A stretch of DNA of 64,000 nucleotides from Microbacterium sp. RU33B (GTDB lineage Bacteria; Actinomycetota; Actinomycetes; Actinomycetales; Microbacteriaceae). The translations under genes and the position numbers were made by a program. Each line of letters begins with the position of its first letter. The first letter of the stretch is position 1. The stretch is from assembly GCF_900155915.1 (NCBI RefSeq), contig NZ_FTPO01000001.1, forward strand, positions 1,550,001 to 1,614,000, read 5' to 3'. Below the pieces are notes generated by a model. That model had not been told where the DNA came from and made no database searches. It was given only the letters and a program-made list of their open reading frames with translations. Below, in pieces: positions 23,768 to 32,471 of this stretch.

Positions 23768-23976
23768 GCGACGGCGACGCCCAGTGCTCGCGTGCCGGAT
23801 GCCGGGCTCCGGCCACGGCGCGCATCGACTGGCGCAACCCGAGGATCCATTCCGAAGGCCGCACCAAGACGTGGGTCGCGTGCGATGAGCACGTCGAGTA
23901 CCTCCGCGACTTCCTCTCCGCGCGCGACTTCCCGGTGCGGGTCGGTGCGCTGACACCGGCGGAGGGTTCGGCATGA
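23764..23976 (+). CDS. Small conserved-type protein with a putative zinc ribbon
   Basis: A 70-residue frame, easily missed because it is short. It begins VSDGDAQCSRAGCRAPATAR and contains WVACDEHVEYLRDFL, so C-x4-C and C-x2-H could together bind a metal. Both ends support it as a real gene: its GTG overlaps the DUF3099 stop and its TGA overlaps the ATG of the SURF1 gene (ATGA), giving a three-gene translationally coupled cassette. I do not recognise a named family. Placement before a cytochrome oxidase assembly factor hints at a link to oxidase biogenesis, but this is only context. Confidence 0.75.
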   Translation: MSDGDAQCSRAGCRAPATARIDWRNPRIHSEGRTKTWVACDEHVEYLRDFLSARDFPVRVGALTPAEGSA

Positions 23977-24878
23977 CCCGCAGGAGCACGGCGCTGCGGT
24001 GGACGGGCTACGTCGCCGTGGCGATCGTCTTCGCGATCGCCTGCGCCTTCCTGTCGAACTGGCAGTTCGAGCGCAACGCGGAGCGCTCGCGGCAGCTCGC
24101 GCTCGTCGAGGTCAACTACGACGCGCCGGCCGTCCCCCTCTCCGACGTCATCCCGGCCGGAGGCGAGCTGGACGGCCAGGACGAATGGCGGCCCGTGCGC
24201 CTCACCGGCACGTACCTTCCCGCCGACCAGCTGCTCGTGCGCAATCGGCCGCACGGGGGCACCGCCGCGTTCGAGGTGCTCGTGCCGTTCCGGCTCGACG
24301 ACGGGCGCACCATCGTGGTCAATCGCGGCTGGGTGCGCCCCGGTGAGCAGCAGGCCGACCCCGACGTTGTGCCGGCGCCGCCGAGCGGCGAGGTCACCGT
24401 CATCGTCCGCCTCAAGCCCGGAGAGCCGCTGCCCGGGTCCGGGCGGTCGGCGCCCGACGGCCAGGTGCCCACGATCCATCTACCGCTCATCGCCGACGTG
24501 ACCGATGCGGGCGATCTCGAGCAGAGCGCCTACGGGATCATGGTTTCCGAAGACCCGGCGCCGTCCTCGAGGCCCGAAGCTCTCGCCTCGCCGTCGGAGG
24601 ACCCGGGCCCGCACCTGTCGTACGCGATCCAGTGGATCCTGTTCGCCATCATGGGCTTCATCTTCATCGGATACGTCATCCGCTCCGAGCGTCGCATCCG
24701 GCGTGAGGATGCCGAGGATGCCGCCGCTGCGGCTGCGGCTGCCGGCCAGGCCGCGATTCCCGCCGAGGGGATGCCGTCCGCGGCATCCGTCCCTGCGGTG
24801 CGACGACGGCGGACACCGCGTGCACGCGACCGCGACATGGTCGACGAAGACGCCCTGCTCGACCGCGCCGAGCGCTGA
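23973..24878 (+). CDS. SURF1 family cytochrome c oxidase assembly protein
   Basis: A 301-residue protein with the SURF1 architecture: an N-terminal membrane helix (VAVAIVFAIACAFLSNWQF, about residues 12-30) followed by the conserved FERNAERSRQLA, a large extracytoplasmic domain with WRPVRLTGTYLPADQLLVRN and VNRGWVRPG, and a C-terminal helix (IQWILFAIMGFIFIGYVI). It has an additional charged/alanine-rich cytoplasmic tail of about 60 residues that SURF1 proteins usually lack or vary in. SURF1 assists insertion of heme a into subunit I of cytochrome aa3 oxidase, consistent with ctaA and ctaB elsewhere in this window. Confidence 0.9.
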   Translation: MTRRSTALRWTGYVAVAIVFAIACAFLSNWQFERNAERSRQLALVEVNYDAPAVPLSDVIPAGGELDGQDEWRPVRLTGTYLPADQLLVRNRPHGGTAAFEVLVPFRLDDGRTIVVNRGWVRPGEQQADPDVVPAPPSGEVTVIVRLKPGEPLPGSGRSAPDGQVPTIHLPLIADVTDAGDLEQSAYGIMVSEDPAPSSRPEALASPSEDPGPHLSYAIQWILFAIMGFIFIGYVIRSERRIRREDAEDAAAAAAAAGQAAIPAEGMPSAASVPAVRRRRTPRARDRDMVDEDALLDRAER

Positions 24879-24902
24879 CCGGCGCGCCCGTGCACAGCGG
24901 CT

Positions 24903-26501
24903 CTAGGCGAGAGTGATCAGGTCGGCGTAGTCCCGACCCCAGATGTCTTCGACACCGTCGGGGAGGATGAGCACGCGCTCGGGGTTGAGGGCCTGCACGG
25001 CACCCTCGTCGTGCGACACGAGCACGACGGCGCCCTCGTAGTGCGCCAGGGCGCCGAGGATCTCCTCGCGCGAGGCCGGATCGAGGTTGTTCGTGGGCTC
25101 GTCCAGCAGCAGCATGTTCGCCGACGACACCACGAGCGTCGCCAGCGACAGGCGCGTCTTCTCGCCACCGGAGAGCACTCCTGCGGGCTTGAGCACGTCG
25201 TCGCCCGTGAAGAGGAACGAGCCGAGCACCTTGCGCGCCTCCGTCGCCGTGATGTCCGGCGCCGCCGACATCATGTTCTCCAGCACCGAGCGTCCGACAT
25301 CCAGGTTCTCGTGCTCCTGCGCGTAGTAGCCGATCTTCAGCCCGTGACCGGGCTCGAGCTGCCCGGTGTCGGGCTGGTCCACACCCGCGAGGATGCGCAG
25401 CAGCGTCGTCTTCCCCGCGCCGTTGAAGCCGAGGATCACGACCTTCGACCCGCGGTCGATCGCGAGGTCGACGTCGGTGAAGATCTCGAGCGATCCGTAC
25501 GACTTCGACAGCCCCGACGCCATGAGCGGCGTCTTGCCGCACGGCGCGGGCTTGGGGAAGCGGAGCTTGGCGACGCGCTCCTCCTGGCGGACCTCGTCGA
25601 GCCCGGACAGCATCTTCTCGGCGCGGGCCACCATCTGGTGCGCGGCCGCAGCCTTCGACGCCTTCGCGCCGAATCGCGCGGCCTGCATCTGCAGCTGGGT
25701 GGCCTTCTTCTCGACGCCGGCGCGCTCCTTCTTTCGACGCTCCTCGTCGGCGACCCGCTGACGCAGGTAGTTCTTCCAGTTCATGTTGTACGTGTCGATG
25801 ACCTGACGGTTCGCATCGAGGTAGAACACGCGGTTCACGGTCTCGCCGACGAGCTCGACATCGTGCGAGATGACGATGAGCCCGCCCTTGTAGTTCTTGA
25901 GGAACTCGCGCAGCCAGACGACGCTGTCGGCGTCGAGGTGGTTCGTGGGCTCGTCGAGGATCATCGAGTCGGCGTCCGAGAAGAGGATGCGGGCCAGCTC
26001 GATACGCCGACGCTGACCGCCGGACAGCGTGCTGAGCGGCTGGTCGAGCAGCCGGTCGGGCAGAGAGAGGTTGTGCGAGATCGTCGCGGCCTCAGCCTCG
26101 GCCGTGTACCCGCCCAGCGCCTCGAAGCGCTCGGTGAGGTGCGCGTATCGCTTCATCGCCTTCGCGGCGACCTTGTCGTCGGAATCACCCATCGCGAGCG
26201 CGGCTTCGTTCATCTCGATCGCGAGCGTGCCGAGGCCGCGGGCGTCGAGGATGCGCGTGCGCGCGAGCATCTCGGGGTCGCCGGAGCGCGGGTCCTGCGG
26301 GAGGTAGCCGAGTTCGCCCGTCCGCTCGACCTTGCCGTCGGCGGGAAGGAGGTCGCCGGCGAGCACCTTGGTCAGGGTCGTTTTGCCGGCGCCGTTGCGA
26401 CCGACGAGACCGACCTTGTCGCCCGGGGACACACGGAACGACACATCCGACATCAGGACGCGGGCGCCCACGCGGATTTCGAGGTCGTGCACGGCGAGCA
26501 C
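24903..26501 (-). CDS. ABC-F family ATP-binding protein (translation factor type)
   Basis: About 532 residues with two ABC modules and no membrane segment. Module 1: Walker A GRNGAGKTT, signature LSGGQRRRIELAR, Walker B SMILDEPTNHLD. A basic linker (NWKNYLRQRVADEERRKKER) follows, then module 2: GFNGAGKTT, LSGGEKTRLSLA, MLLLDEPTNNLD. This is the ABC-F layout (Uup/EttA-like); such proteins act at the ribosome and some give antibiotic resistance. I set the start at GTG 26501 (VLAVHDLEIRVGAR), where family similarity begins; the frame runs further upstream but that part has no family features. A minus-strand TAGAGT (26562-26557) is a candidate -10. Confidence 0.85.
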   Translation of the reverse strand: MLAVHDLEIRVGARVLMSDVSFRVSPGDKVGLVGRNGAGKTTLTKVLAGDLLPADGKVERTGELGYLPQDPRSGDPEMLARTRILDARGLGTLAIEMNEAALAMGDSDDKVAAKAMKRYAHLTERFEALGGYTAEAEAATISHNLSLPDRLLDQPLSTLSGGQRRRIELARILFSDADSMILDEPTNHLDADSVVWLREFLKNYKGGLIVISHDVELVGETVNRVFYLDANRQVIDTYNMNWKNYLRQRVADEERRKKERAGVEKKATQLQMQAARFGAKASKAAAAHQMVARAEKMLSGLDEVRQEERVAKLRFPKPAPCGKTPLMASGLSKSYGSLEIFTDVDLAIDRGSKVVILGFNGAGKTTLLRILAGVDQPDTGQLEPGHGLKIGYYAQEHENLDVGRSVLENMMSAAPDITATEARKVLGSFLFTGDDVLKPAGVLSGGEKTRLSLATLVVSSANMLLLDEPTNNLDPASREEILGALAHYEGAVVLVSHDEGAVQALNPERVLILPDGVEDIWGRDYADLITLA

Positions 26502-26689
26502 AGCAGACGTCCGTTCGATCGGGTGGAGAGGAGGGCGGCCGAGTGGCCGACGTCCCACTCTACCGGCGGCCGGGAGGGGATTCGCTGTGCGCCGCCCGGG
26601 CGCGGGGCGTTCGGTGTACCGCCGGTGCCCCCCGCACGACGCGCGGCGCATTCTTGGACTCCGTCCGAAATGCTGCACATGGCGCCCCC

Positions 26690-26695
26690 TAGGAT
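26690..26695 (+). promoter_or_regulatory. Candidate -10 element of bioY
   Basis: TAGGAT, giving a leader of about 45 nt that ends in GAAGGAG. No matching -35 hexamer at 16-18 bp. Confidence 0.35.
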
Positions 26696-26745
26696 GAGTC
26701 GCGACGCCCTCAGCGCCCGTGCGGCGCCGAACTCGAAGGAGACCC

Positions 26746-27378
26746 ATGTCCTCGATCACCGCCGACCGCCGGCCGGTCCTCGCCGACGTCTTCGGACGTC
26801 CGTCATCACGCGCCCGGGCCTTCGCGGTCGACGCGGCGCTCGTCGTCACCGGCGCGGCCCTCGTCGCCGTGCTCGCGCAGGTCGAGATCCCGCTGCAGCC
26901 GGTGCCGATCACGGGCCAGACCCTCGGCGTCATCGTCGTCGGCGCGGCACTCGGTTCCCGCCGCGGCGCCGCCGCGCTCCTGACCTACATGCTCGCCGGG
27001 CTCGCCGGTCTTCCCGTGTTCGCCGGCTTCACGGGGTCGATCGCGGCCATCGCCAAGCCGAGCTTCGGGTTCGTGATCGGCTTCGTCTTCGCCGCGTTCG
27101 TCGCGGGCTGGTTCGCCGAGCGGGCCTGGGACCGCAAGCCCTGGCTCGCCTTCGTCGGCTTCGTGGCGGCCAGCATCGTTCCGTTCCTGTTCGGGGTGCC
27201 GTACATGGCCGTCATCCTGAACATGGTCCTCGGCCTGGACTACGGCTTCGTGCAGATCCTGCAGGTCGGCGTGCTCCCCTTCATCGTGGGCGGTCTGATC
27301 AAGGCCGGCATCGCCGCCCTCGCCATCCCGGGCGCCTGGGCACTGGTCCGCGCCGCCGATCGCAGCAAGGACGCCTGA
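26746..27378 (+). CDS. bioY: Biotin transporter S component BioY
   Basis: A 210-residue polytopic membrane protein with the BioY signature: LAQVEIPLQPVPITGQTLGV near the N-terminus, then GAALGSRRGAAALLTYMLAG, LPVFAGFTGS and SFGFVIGFVFAAFVAG, about six helices. It is the substrate-binding component of an ECF-type biotin transporter. No bioM/bioN (ATPase and T component) genes adjoin, so it either works with a shared energising module or alone. The start at ATG 26746 is fixed by GAAGGAG 4 nt upstream. A strong terminator follows at 27402-27432. Biotin demand fits the biotin-dependent carboxylase at 3046-5154. Confidence 0.92.
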   Translation: MSSITADRRPVLADVFGRPSSRARAFAVDAALVVTGAALVAVLAQVEIPLQPVPITGQTLGVIVVGAALGSRRGAAALLTYMLAGLAGLPVFAGFTGSIAAIAKPSFGFVIGFVFAAFVAGWFAERAWDRKPWLAFVGFVAASIVPFLFGVPYMAVILNMVLGLDYGFVQILQVGVLPFIVGGLIKAGIAALAIPGAWALVRAADRSKDA

Positions 27379-27401
27379 CGCTCCGGCATCCGGAACTCCA
27401 C

Positions 27402-27432
27402 GCAGCGCCCCGTCATCGCGACGGGGCGCTGC
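27402..27432 (+). terminator. Hairpin terminator after bioY
   Basis: Perfect 13-bp stem GCAGCGCCCCGTC / GACGGGGCGCTGC with a 5-nt loop, followed by GTCGTTCC. Confidence 0.75.
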
Positions 27433-27486
27433 GTCGTTCCCGGCGTCTTCGTGTCGTCTCGATTCGACCTCGACGGATCGCGTGGG

Positions 27487-27505
27487 TAATGTAAGGCTGT
27501 CCTAA
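27487..27505 (+). promoter_or_regulatory. IdeR/DtxR-type iron box and promoter of the siderophore operon
   Basis: TAATGTAAGGCTGTCCTAA matches the 19-bp iron-box consensus at 14 positions by my count, including the AGGCT and CCTAA core. It overlaps a -10 candidate (TAATGT, 27487-27492), so repressor binding under iron-replete conditions would block transcription. Confidence 0.65.
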
Positions 27506-27528
27506 CAACAAGACCCAGGGAGACATCC

Positions 27529-28557
27529 GTGCCTTGCACCCGCACCGCCCTCGCCCTCGCGGCCGCCGCAGCCCTGCTGCTCACCGGCTGCGCCGGAGGA
27601 ACGGCCGACGCCGGTTCCGGCGGCTCCGCCAACCCGGCCTCCGACGACGCCTTCCCCGTGACGATCGAGCACGCGTACGGCGAGACGATCATCGAGACCA
27701 AGCCCGAGCGCATCGCGACCGTCGCCTGGGCGAACCACGAGGTCCCCCTCGCGCTCGGCGTCGTCCCCGTCGGCATGAGCAAGGCCACGTGGGGCGACGA
27801 CGACGACAACGGCGTGCTCCCCTGGGTCGAGGATCAGCTCGCCGAGCTCGGCGCCGAGACGCCCGTGCTGTTCGACGAGACCGACGGCATCGACTTCGAC
27901 GCCGTGAACGACACGAACCCCGACATCATCCTCGCCGCGTACTCCGGCCTGACGCAGGAGGAGTACGACACGCTGTCGAAGATCGCCCCGGTCGTCGCCT
28001 TCCCGGACGTCGCGTGGGGCACGTCGTACGAAGACACCATCCGCCTGAACTCGAAGGCGATCGGCCTGGAGGCCGAGGGAGACGCCCTGATCGAGGAGCT
28101 GCACGGCGAGGTCGAGGCCGCCCTGGCCGACTTCCCCGAGCTGGCCGACTCGTCCGTGCTCTTCTCGTTCATCGACCCGACCGACTTCAGCCAGGTCGGC
28201 TTCTACACGAGCCTCGACACACGCCCCGGATTCCTCGAGAGCCTGGGCCTGCCCGCCCCGACCATCGTGGCCGAGGAGTCCGATGGCACCGACCAGTTCT
28301 ACGTCTCCGTCAGCTCGGAAGAGGCCGACCGCTTCGACGACGTCGACGTGTTCGTGACGTACGGAGACGCCGGCAGCGACTTCGTCGCGCAGCTGCGGGC
28401 CGACCCGCTGCTCGCCCAGATCCCGGCGATCGCCGCGGGACGCGTCGCAGTGCTCGAGAACAGCACGCCGCTCGCCGCCTCGGCGAACCCGTCGCCGCTG
28501 TCGATCGGCTGGGGCGTGCACGACTACTTCGCCCTGCTGGCCGGCGCACTCGACTGA
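27529..28557 (+). CDS. Iron-siderophore ABC transporter substrate-binding lipoprotein
   Basis: A 342-residue FepB/FhuD-type periplasmic-binding lipoprotein. Signal peptide ALALAAAAALLLTGCAGG has a clear lipobox (LTGC, cysteine about residue 22). The mature part starts with the FPVTIEHAYGETIIETKPER stretch typical of ferric siderophore binding proteins and has two domains joined by a long helix. It sits outside the membrane and delivers ferric siderophore to the two permeases encoded next. The GTG at 27529 is preceded by AGGGAGA. The iron box 24 nt upstream indicates repression by iron. Confidence 0.92.
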   Translation: MPCTRTALALAAAAALLLTGCAGGTADAGSGGSANPASDDAFPVTIEHAYGETIIETKPERIATVAWANHEVPLALGVVPVGMSKATWGDDDDNGVLPWVEDQLAELGAETPVLFDETDGIDFDAVNDTNPDIILAAYSGLTQEEYDTLSKIAPVVAFPDVAWGTSYEDTIRLNSKAIGLEAEGDALIEELHGEVEAALADFPELADSSVLFSFIDPTDFSQVGFYTSLDTRPGFLESLGLPAPTIVAEESDGTDQFYVSVSSEEADRFDDVDVFVTYGDAGSDFVAQLRADPLLAQIPAIAAGRVAVLENSTPLAASANPSPLSIGWGVHDYFALLAGALD

Positions 28558-28577
28558 TCGACTGATCCGAGCCTCGC

Positions 28578-29624
28578 GTGACCATCCTCCAGACACGTAC
28601 GCCGCTGCCGGCCGCCGCTCCTCTGCGGCGCCCGGTGTCGGTGCGTCTGGCATGGCTGGCCGCGAGCGCCGCCGTCCTGGCCCTGCTGTGCGTCGCATCG
28701 GTGGCGTTCGGAGCGCGCGACGTGTCGTTGGACGACATCGTCGCGGCACTCGGCGGACGCACCGACACCGTCGGACAGGCAGCCGTCGTCGCCCGCATCC
28801 CCCGCACCGTGCTCGCGATGCTCGTCGGTGCGGCGCTCGCGCTCGCGGGGACGACGATGCAGGCCGTGACGCGCAATCCGCTCGCCGACCCCGGAATCCT
28901 CGGCGTCTCGGGCGGAGCGGCGCTGGCCGTGGTGGTCGGCATCGCATTCTTCGGACTCGCGAACCCGTTCTCGTACCTCGTCGTCGCGATCGCCGGCGCC
29001 GCCGCAGCCGCCGTCTTCGTGTACGCGGTCGGATCGCTCGGACGCGGCGGCGCGACCCCGCTGAAGCTCGCCCTCGCGGGTGCCGCGAGCTCGGCGGCGT
29101 TCATGTCGCTCGTGAGCGCCGTGCTCCTCCCCCGCGTCGACGTCATGGACACCTTCCGTTTCTGGCAGGTCGGCGGCGTCGGCGGCGCGACGTGGGAGCG
29201 CATCACGATGGTCGCGCCCGTCCTCGCGGCAGGCGCCCTCGTCTGCGTGCTCTTCGCGCGCGGTATGAACTCCCTCGCGCTCGGCGACGACCTCGCGGCG
29301 GGACTCGGCGAGAACGTCGTGCGCACGCGCCTCGTCTCCTCCGCGGGCGCCGTGGTTCTCTGCGGTGCGGCCACGGCCGTGGCCGGTCCCATCGGATTCG
29401 TCGGACTCGTCGTCCCGCACATGTGCCGACTGCTCGTCGGGCCCGACCACCGGTGGCTGCTTCCGTTCTCCGCGATCACCGGCGCGGGCCTCCTCGTCGC
29501 CGCCGACGTGATCGGCCGCGTCGTCGCACGTCCCGAGGAGATCCAGGTGGGCATCGTCACCGCGATCATCGGCGCCCCGGTGTTCATCTGGATCGTCCGC
29601 CGCCAGAAGGTGCGCGAGCTGTGA
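28578..29624 (+). CDS. Iron-siderophore ABC transporter permease (FecCD family), first subunit
   Basis: A 348-residue FecCD permease with about nine or ten membrane helices. Family motifs include RIPRTVLAMLVGAALALAGT, QAVTRNPLADPGILGVSGGA and, near the end, GPIGFVGLVVPHMCRLLVGP, the loop that contacts the ATPase. The GTG start lies 20 nt after the lipoprotein stop and the TGA overlaps the next permease start (GTGA). It forms a heterodimer with that protein in the cytoplasmic membrane. Confidence 0.92.
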   Translation: MTILQTRTPLPAAAPLRRPVSVRLAWLAASAAVLALLCVASVAFGARDVSLDDIVAALGGRTDTVGQAAVVARIPRTVLAMLVGAALALAGTTMQAVTRNPLADPGILGVSGGAALAVVVGIAFFGLANPFSYLVVAIAGAAAAAVFVYAVGSLGRGGATPLKLALAGAASSAAFMSLVSAVLLPRVDVMDTFRFWQVGGVGGATWERITMVAPVLAAGALVCVLFARGMNSLALGDDLAAGLGENVVRTRLVSSAGAVVLCGAATAVAGPIGFVGLVVPHMCRLLVGPDHRWLLPFSAITGAGLLVAADVIGRVVARPEEIQVGIVTAIIGAPVFIWIVRRQKVREL

Positions 29625-30646
29625 GCGCCGTCGCGATCCTCGCCGGACGCCGCACCCGGATGCGACGCCGCGCCCTCGTCTCCGTCACGCTCGGCGTCGC
29701 GATCGCCGTCGCGTTCTCCCTCAGCCTCATGATCGGCAGCACGGTCTACTCCCCCGACCAGGTGATCCGCGTCATCCTGGGCCAGACCGTGCCCGGCGCG
29801 TCGTTCTCCGTCGGCGAGCTGCGACTCCCCCGGGCCTCCATGGGGCTCCTCACGGGACTGTGCTTCGGCGTCGCCGGCGTGACGTTCCAGACGATGCTGC
29901 GCAATCCGCTCGCCTCGCCCGACATCATCGGCATCAACGCCGGAGCGAGCGCCGCCGCCGTCTTCGGCATCGTCGTGCTCTCGCTGAGCGACACGATGGT
30001 CTCGGTGTTCGCCCTCGTCGGCGCCGTCGCGACGGCCGCCGCGATCTACCTGCTGTCGAACAAGGGCGGGTTCGCGGGCACGCGGCTCATCCTCATCGGC
30101 ATCGGCGTCGCTGCGATGCTCAACAGCGTCATCACCTACATCCTGTCGCGCGCCGCCGCGTGGGATCTGCAGACCGCGATGCACTGGCTGACCGGCAGTC
30201 TCAACGGAGCGACGTGGGATGCCGTGGCGCCCCTCGCCCTCGCGTGCGCCGTGCTGCTCCCGGTGCTGCTGCTCCAGGACCGCGAGCTCGGCGTGCTGCG
30301 GCTCGGCGACGACTCCGCCGCCGCGCTCGGCGTCTCGGTGCGGCGCACCCGCATCCTGCTGATCCTGGCCGCCGTGGCGCTGCTCGCCTTCGCCACCGCC
30401 GCCGCCGGCCCGATCGCCTTCGTCGCGTTCATGGCGGGCCCCATCGCCGCGCGCCTCGTCGGTCCGGGTGCCTCGCTCCTGCTCCCCTCCGCGTTCGTCG
30501 GCGCCCTCCTCGTGCTCGTCGCCGATCTGATCGGACAGTACGCCTTCGGCACGCGCTATCCCGTGGGCGTCGTGACCGGCGTTCTCGGCGCGCCCTACCT
30601 CATCTACCTCCTCATCAGGACGAACCGCTCGGGAGGCTCACTGTGA
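29621..30646 (+). CDS. Iron-siderophore ABC transporter permease (FecCD family), second subunit
   Basis: A 341-residue FecCD permease starting VSAVAILAGRRTRMRRRALV. It shows GELRLPRASMGLLTGLCFGV, QTMLRNPLASPDIIGINAGA and AAGPIAFVAFMAGPIAARLV. The GTG at 29621 overlaps the stop of the first permease and its TGA overlaps the GTG of the ATPase gene, so the operon is translationally coupled. Sequence differs clearly from the first permease, consistent with a heterodimeric channel of the FepD/FepG kind. Confidence 0.92.
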   Translation: MSAVAILAGRRTRMRRRALVSVTLGVAIAVAFSLSLMIGSTVYSPDQVIRVILGQTVPGASFSVGELRLPRASMGLLTGLCFGVAGVTFQTMLRNPLASPDIIGINAGASAAAVFGIVVLSLSDTMVSVFALVGAVATAAAIYLLSNKGGFAGTRLILIGIGVAAMLNSVITYILSRAAAWDLQTAMHWLTGSLNGATWDAVAPLALACAVLLPVLLLQDRELGVLRLGDDSAAALGVSVRRTRILLILAAVALLAFATAAAGPIAFVAFMAGPIAARLVGPGASLLLPSAFVGALLVLVADLIGQYAFGTRYPVGVVTGVLGAPYLIYLLIRTNRSGGSL

Positions 30647-31554
30647 CGACATCCCACACCCTGTCGGCCGAAGCGCTGACCCTCGGCTACGGCGACCGCA
30701 CCATCATCGACGGCCTCGACCTCGTGCTGCCGCCGGGCCGCATCACGGCGATCGTCGGGGCGAACGGATGCGGCAAGTCGACGCTCCTGAGGGCGCTCGC
30801 GCGTCTGATCGCACCGAAGGAGGGTCGTGTGCTGCTCGACGGTGCGCCCCTTCAGACCCGGCCGTCGAAGGAGATCGCCCGCACGCTCGGGCTGCTGCCG
30901 CAGAGTCCCACGGCGCCCGAGGGGATCGCGGTAGCCGACCTGGTCGGCCGCGGACGGCATCCGCACCAGAAGCTGCTGGCACGGTGGAGCGAACGCGACT
31001 ACGAGGTCGTCTCGCAGTCGCTGCAGGCCACCGGCACGGCGGATCTCGCCGATCGCGCCGTCGACGAGCTCTCCGGCGGCCAGCGTCAGCGCGTGTGGAT
31101 CGCGATGGCCCTCGCCCAGGAGACCGACATCCTGCTGCTCGACGAGCCCACGACGTTCCTCGACGTCGCCCACCAGGTGGAGGTGCTCGATCTGCTGACA
31201 GACCTCAACCGCGATCGCGGCACGACGATCGTCATGGTGCTGCACGACATCAACATGGCAGCCCGCTACGCAGACCATGTCATCGCCCTCCGCGGCGGCG
31301 ACATCGTCGCCAGCGGACCACCGTCCGACGTCGTGACGACCGCGCTGATCCGCGACGTGTTCGATCTCGACGCCCTCGTGATCGCCGATCCCATCTCGGG
31401 CACGCCCATCGTGCTGCCCCGGGGCCGTCACCACGTGCTCGGCACCCCCGACGCTCCCCCGCCCGTGACCGTGCCGGACGCCGCGGCCACCGCCGCGCTC
31501 CGCTCGGTCGCCGTGGCATCAGACCCCCTCGACGACGAAATGAGACTGCCTTGA
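30643..31554 (+). CDS. Iron-siderophore ABC transporter ATP-binding protein
   Basis: A 303-residue FepC/FecE-type ATPase: Walker A GANGCGKST (about residues 37-45), GRGRHPHQ in the helical domain that faces the permease, signature LSGGQRQRVWIAMALAQ, Walker B ILLLDEPTTFLD and VLHDINMAARYADHVI with the switch histidine. The C-terminal ~40 residues after VLPRGRHHVLG are a proline/alanine-rich extension not normally needed for function. GTG start overlapping the preceding stop. Confidence 0.92.
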   Translation: MTTSHTLSAEALTLGYGDRTIIDGLDLVLPPGRITAIVGANGCGKSTLLRALARLIAPKEGRVLLDGAPLQTRPSKEIARTLGLLPQSPTAPEGIAVADLVGRGRHPHQKLLARWSERDYEVVSQSLQATGTADLADRAVDELSGGQRQRVWIAMALAQETDILLLDEPTTFLDVAHQVEVLDLLTDLNRDRGTTIVMVLHDINMAARYADHVIALRGGDIVASGPPSDVVTTALIRDVFDLDALVIADPISGTPIVLPRGRHHVLGTPDAPPPVTVPDAAATAALRSVAVASDPLDDEMRLP

Positions 31555-31556
31555 CG

Positions 31557-32462
31557 ATGACGGCCACCCTCCCGACGAGCATGTTCTTCCGCGTCCGGGT
31601 CGCGGCGATCACCGACCTCACCCCGAGCTTCCGCCGTTTCACGTTCCGCGCCGACGACCTCGCGCGGTTCGGGGATCCGGGATTCGACCAGCGGATCAAG
31701 GTCGTCTTCCCCACGCGCACCGTGGGGCTCGACGCGATGCCCACCGGCGAGGACTGGTACACGCAGTGGCGCGCGCTGCCGGAGGACGCCCGTCCGCCGT
31801 TCCGCACGTACACGACCCGCTTCGTGCGCCACGACGCGAACGAGGTCGACATCGACATGGTCGCGCACGACGTGCTGGGACCCGCCTCGGACTGGATCGC
31901 GCGGGCCGTCGTCGGCGATGAGCTGCTGATCTGGGCTCCGACCACCGCGCACGAGGGCGTGAGCTACGGCGTCGACTTCGTGCCGCCCGCCCGCTCCGAG
32001 CGCATCCTGCTGGCCGGCGACGAGACGGCCGCTCCGGCGATCGCGGTCATCCTCGAGCAGCTTCCGCGCGACGCCCGCGGTGTCGTGGTGCTCGAAGTGC
32101 CCCACCCCGACGATGTGGCGTATCTGCCGCACCACCCGGGCTTCGAGTACCACGTCGGCGCGCGGGCGGGTGGCCGTCACGCGCACCTCGTGACGGCCGT
32201 GGAGGATGCTGCGGCGCGACTCGTGCCCGAAGGGCGCGGCGCGGAGGTCGAGGAGATCGACATCGACACCGACATCCTGTGGGAGGTTCCGCGCACCGCG
32301 AAGGGCGGAGCGGCCCTCAAGAGCGCGCCGCTGTACTCGTGGCTCGCCGGCGAGGCCGGGGCCATCAAGGCCCTGCGCCGCCACCTCGTCGCCGAGCACG
32401 GTGTCGATCGCCGCGCCGTCGCCTTCATGGGCTACTGGCGGCTCGGCAAAGCCGAGAATTGA
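31557..32462 (+). CDS. Siderophore-interacting protein (ferric-siderophore reductase)
   Basis: A 301-residue SIP family flavoprotein. The N-terminal FAD-binding barrel has FFRVRVAAITDLTPSFRRFT and PFRTYTTRFVRH (the RxYT FAD motif); the C-terminal NAD(P)H-binding SIP domain has RILLAGDETAAPAIAVILEQ and ends RAVAFMGYWRLGKAEN, typical of ViuB/YqjH proteins. It would release iron from imported siderophore by reduction in the cytoplasm, completing the operon. I start at ATG 31557; a TTG at 31551 overlapping the ATPase stop (TTGA) is the coupled alternative, adding two residues. Confidence 0.9.
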   Translation: MTATLPTSMFFRVRVAAITDLTPSFRRFTFRADDLARFGDPGFDQRIKVVFPTRTVGLDAMPTGEDWYTQWRALPEDARPPFRTYTTRFVRHDANEVDIDMVAHDVLGPASDWIARAVVGDELLIWAPTTAHEGVSYGVDFVPPARSERILLAGDETAAPAIAVILEQLPRDARGVVVLEVPHPDDVAYLPHHPGFEYHVGARAGGRHAHLVTAVEDAAARLVPEGRGAEVEEIDIDTDILWEVPRTAKGGAALKSAPLYSWLAGEAGAIKALRRHLVAEHGVDRRAVAFMGYWRLGKAEN

Positions 32463-32471
32463 CCTCCGCGC

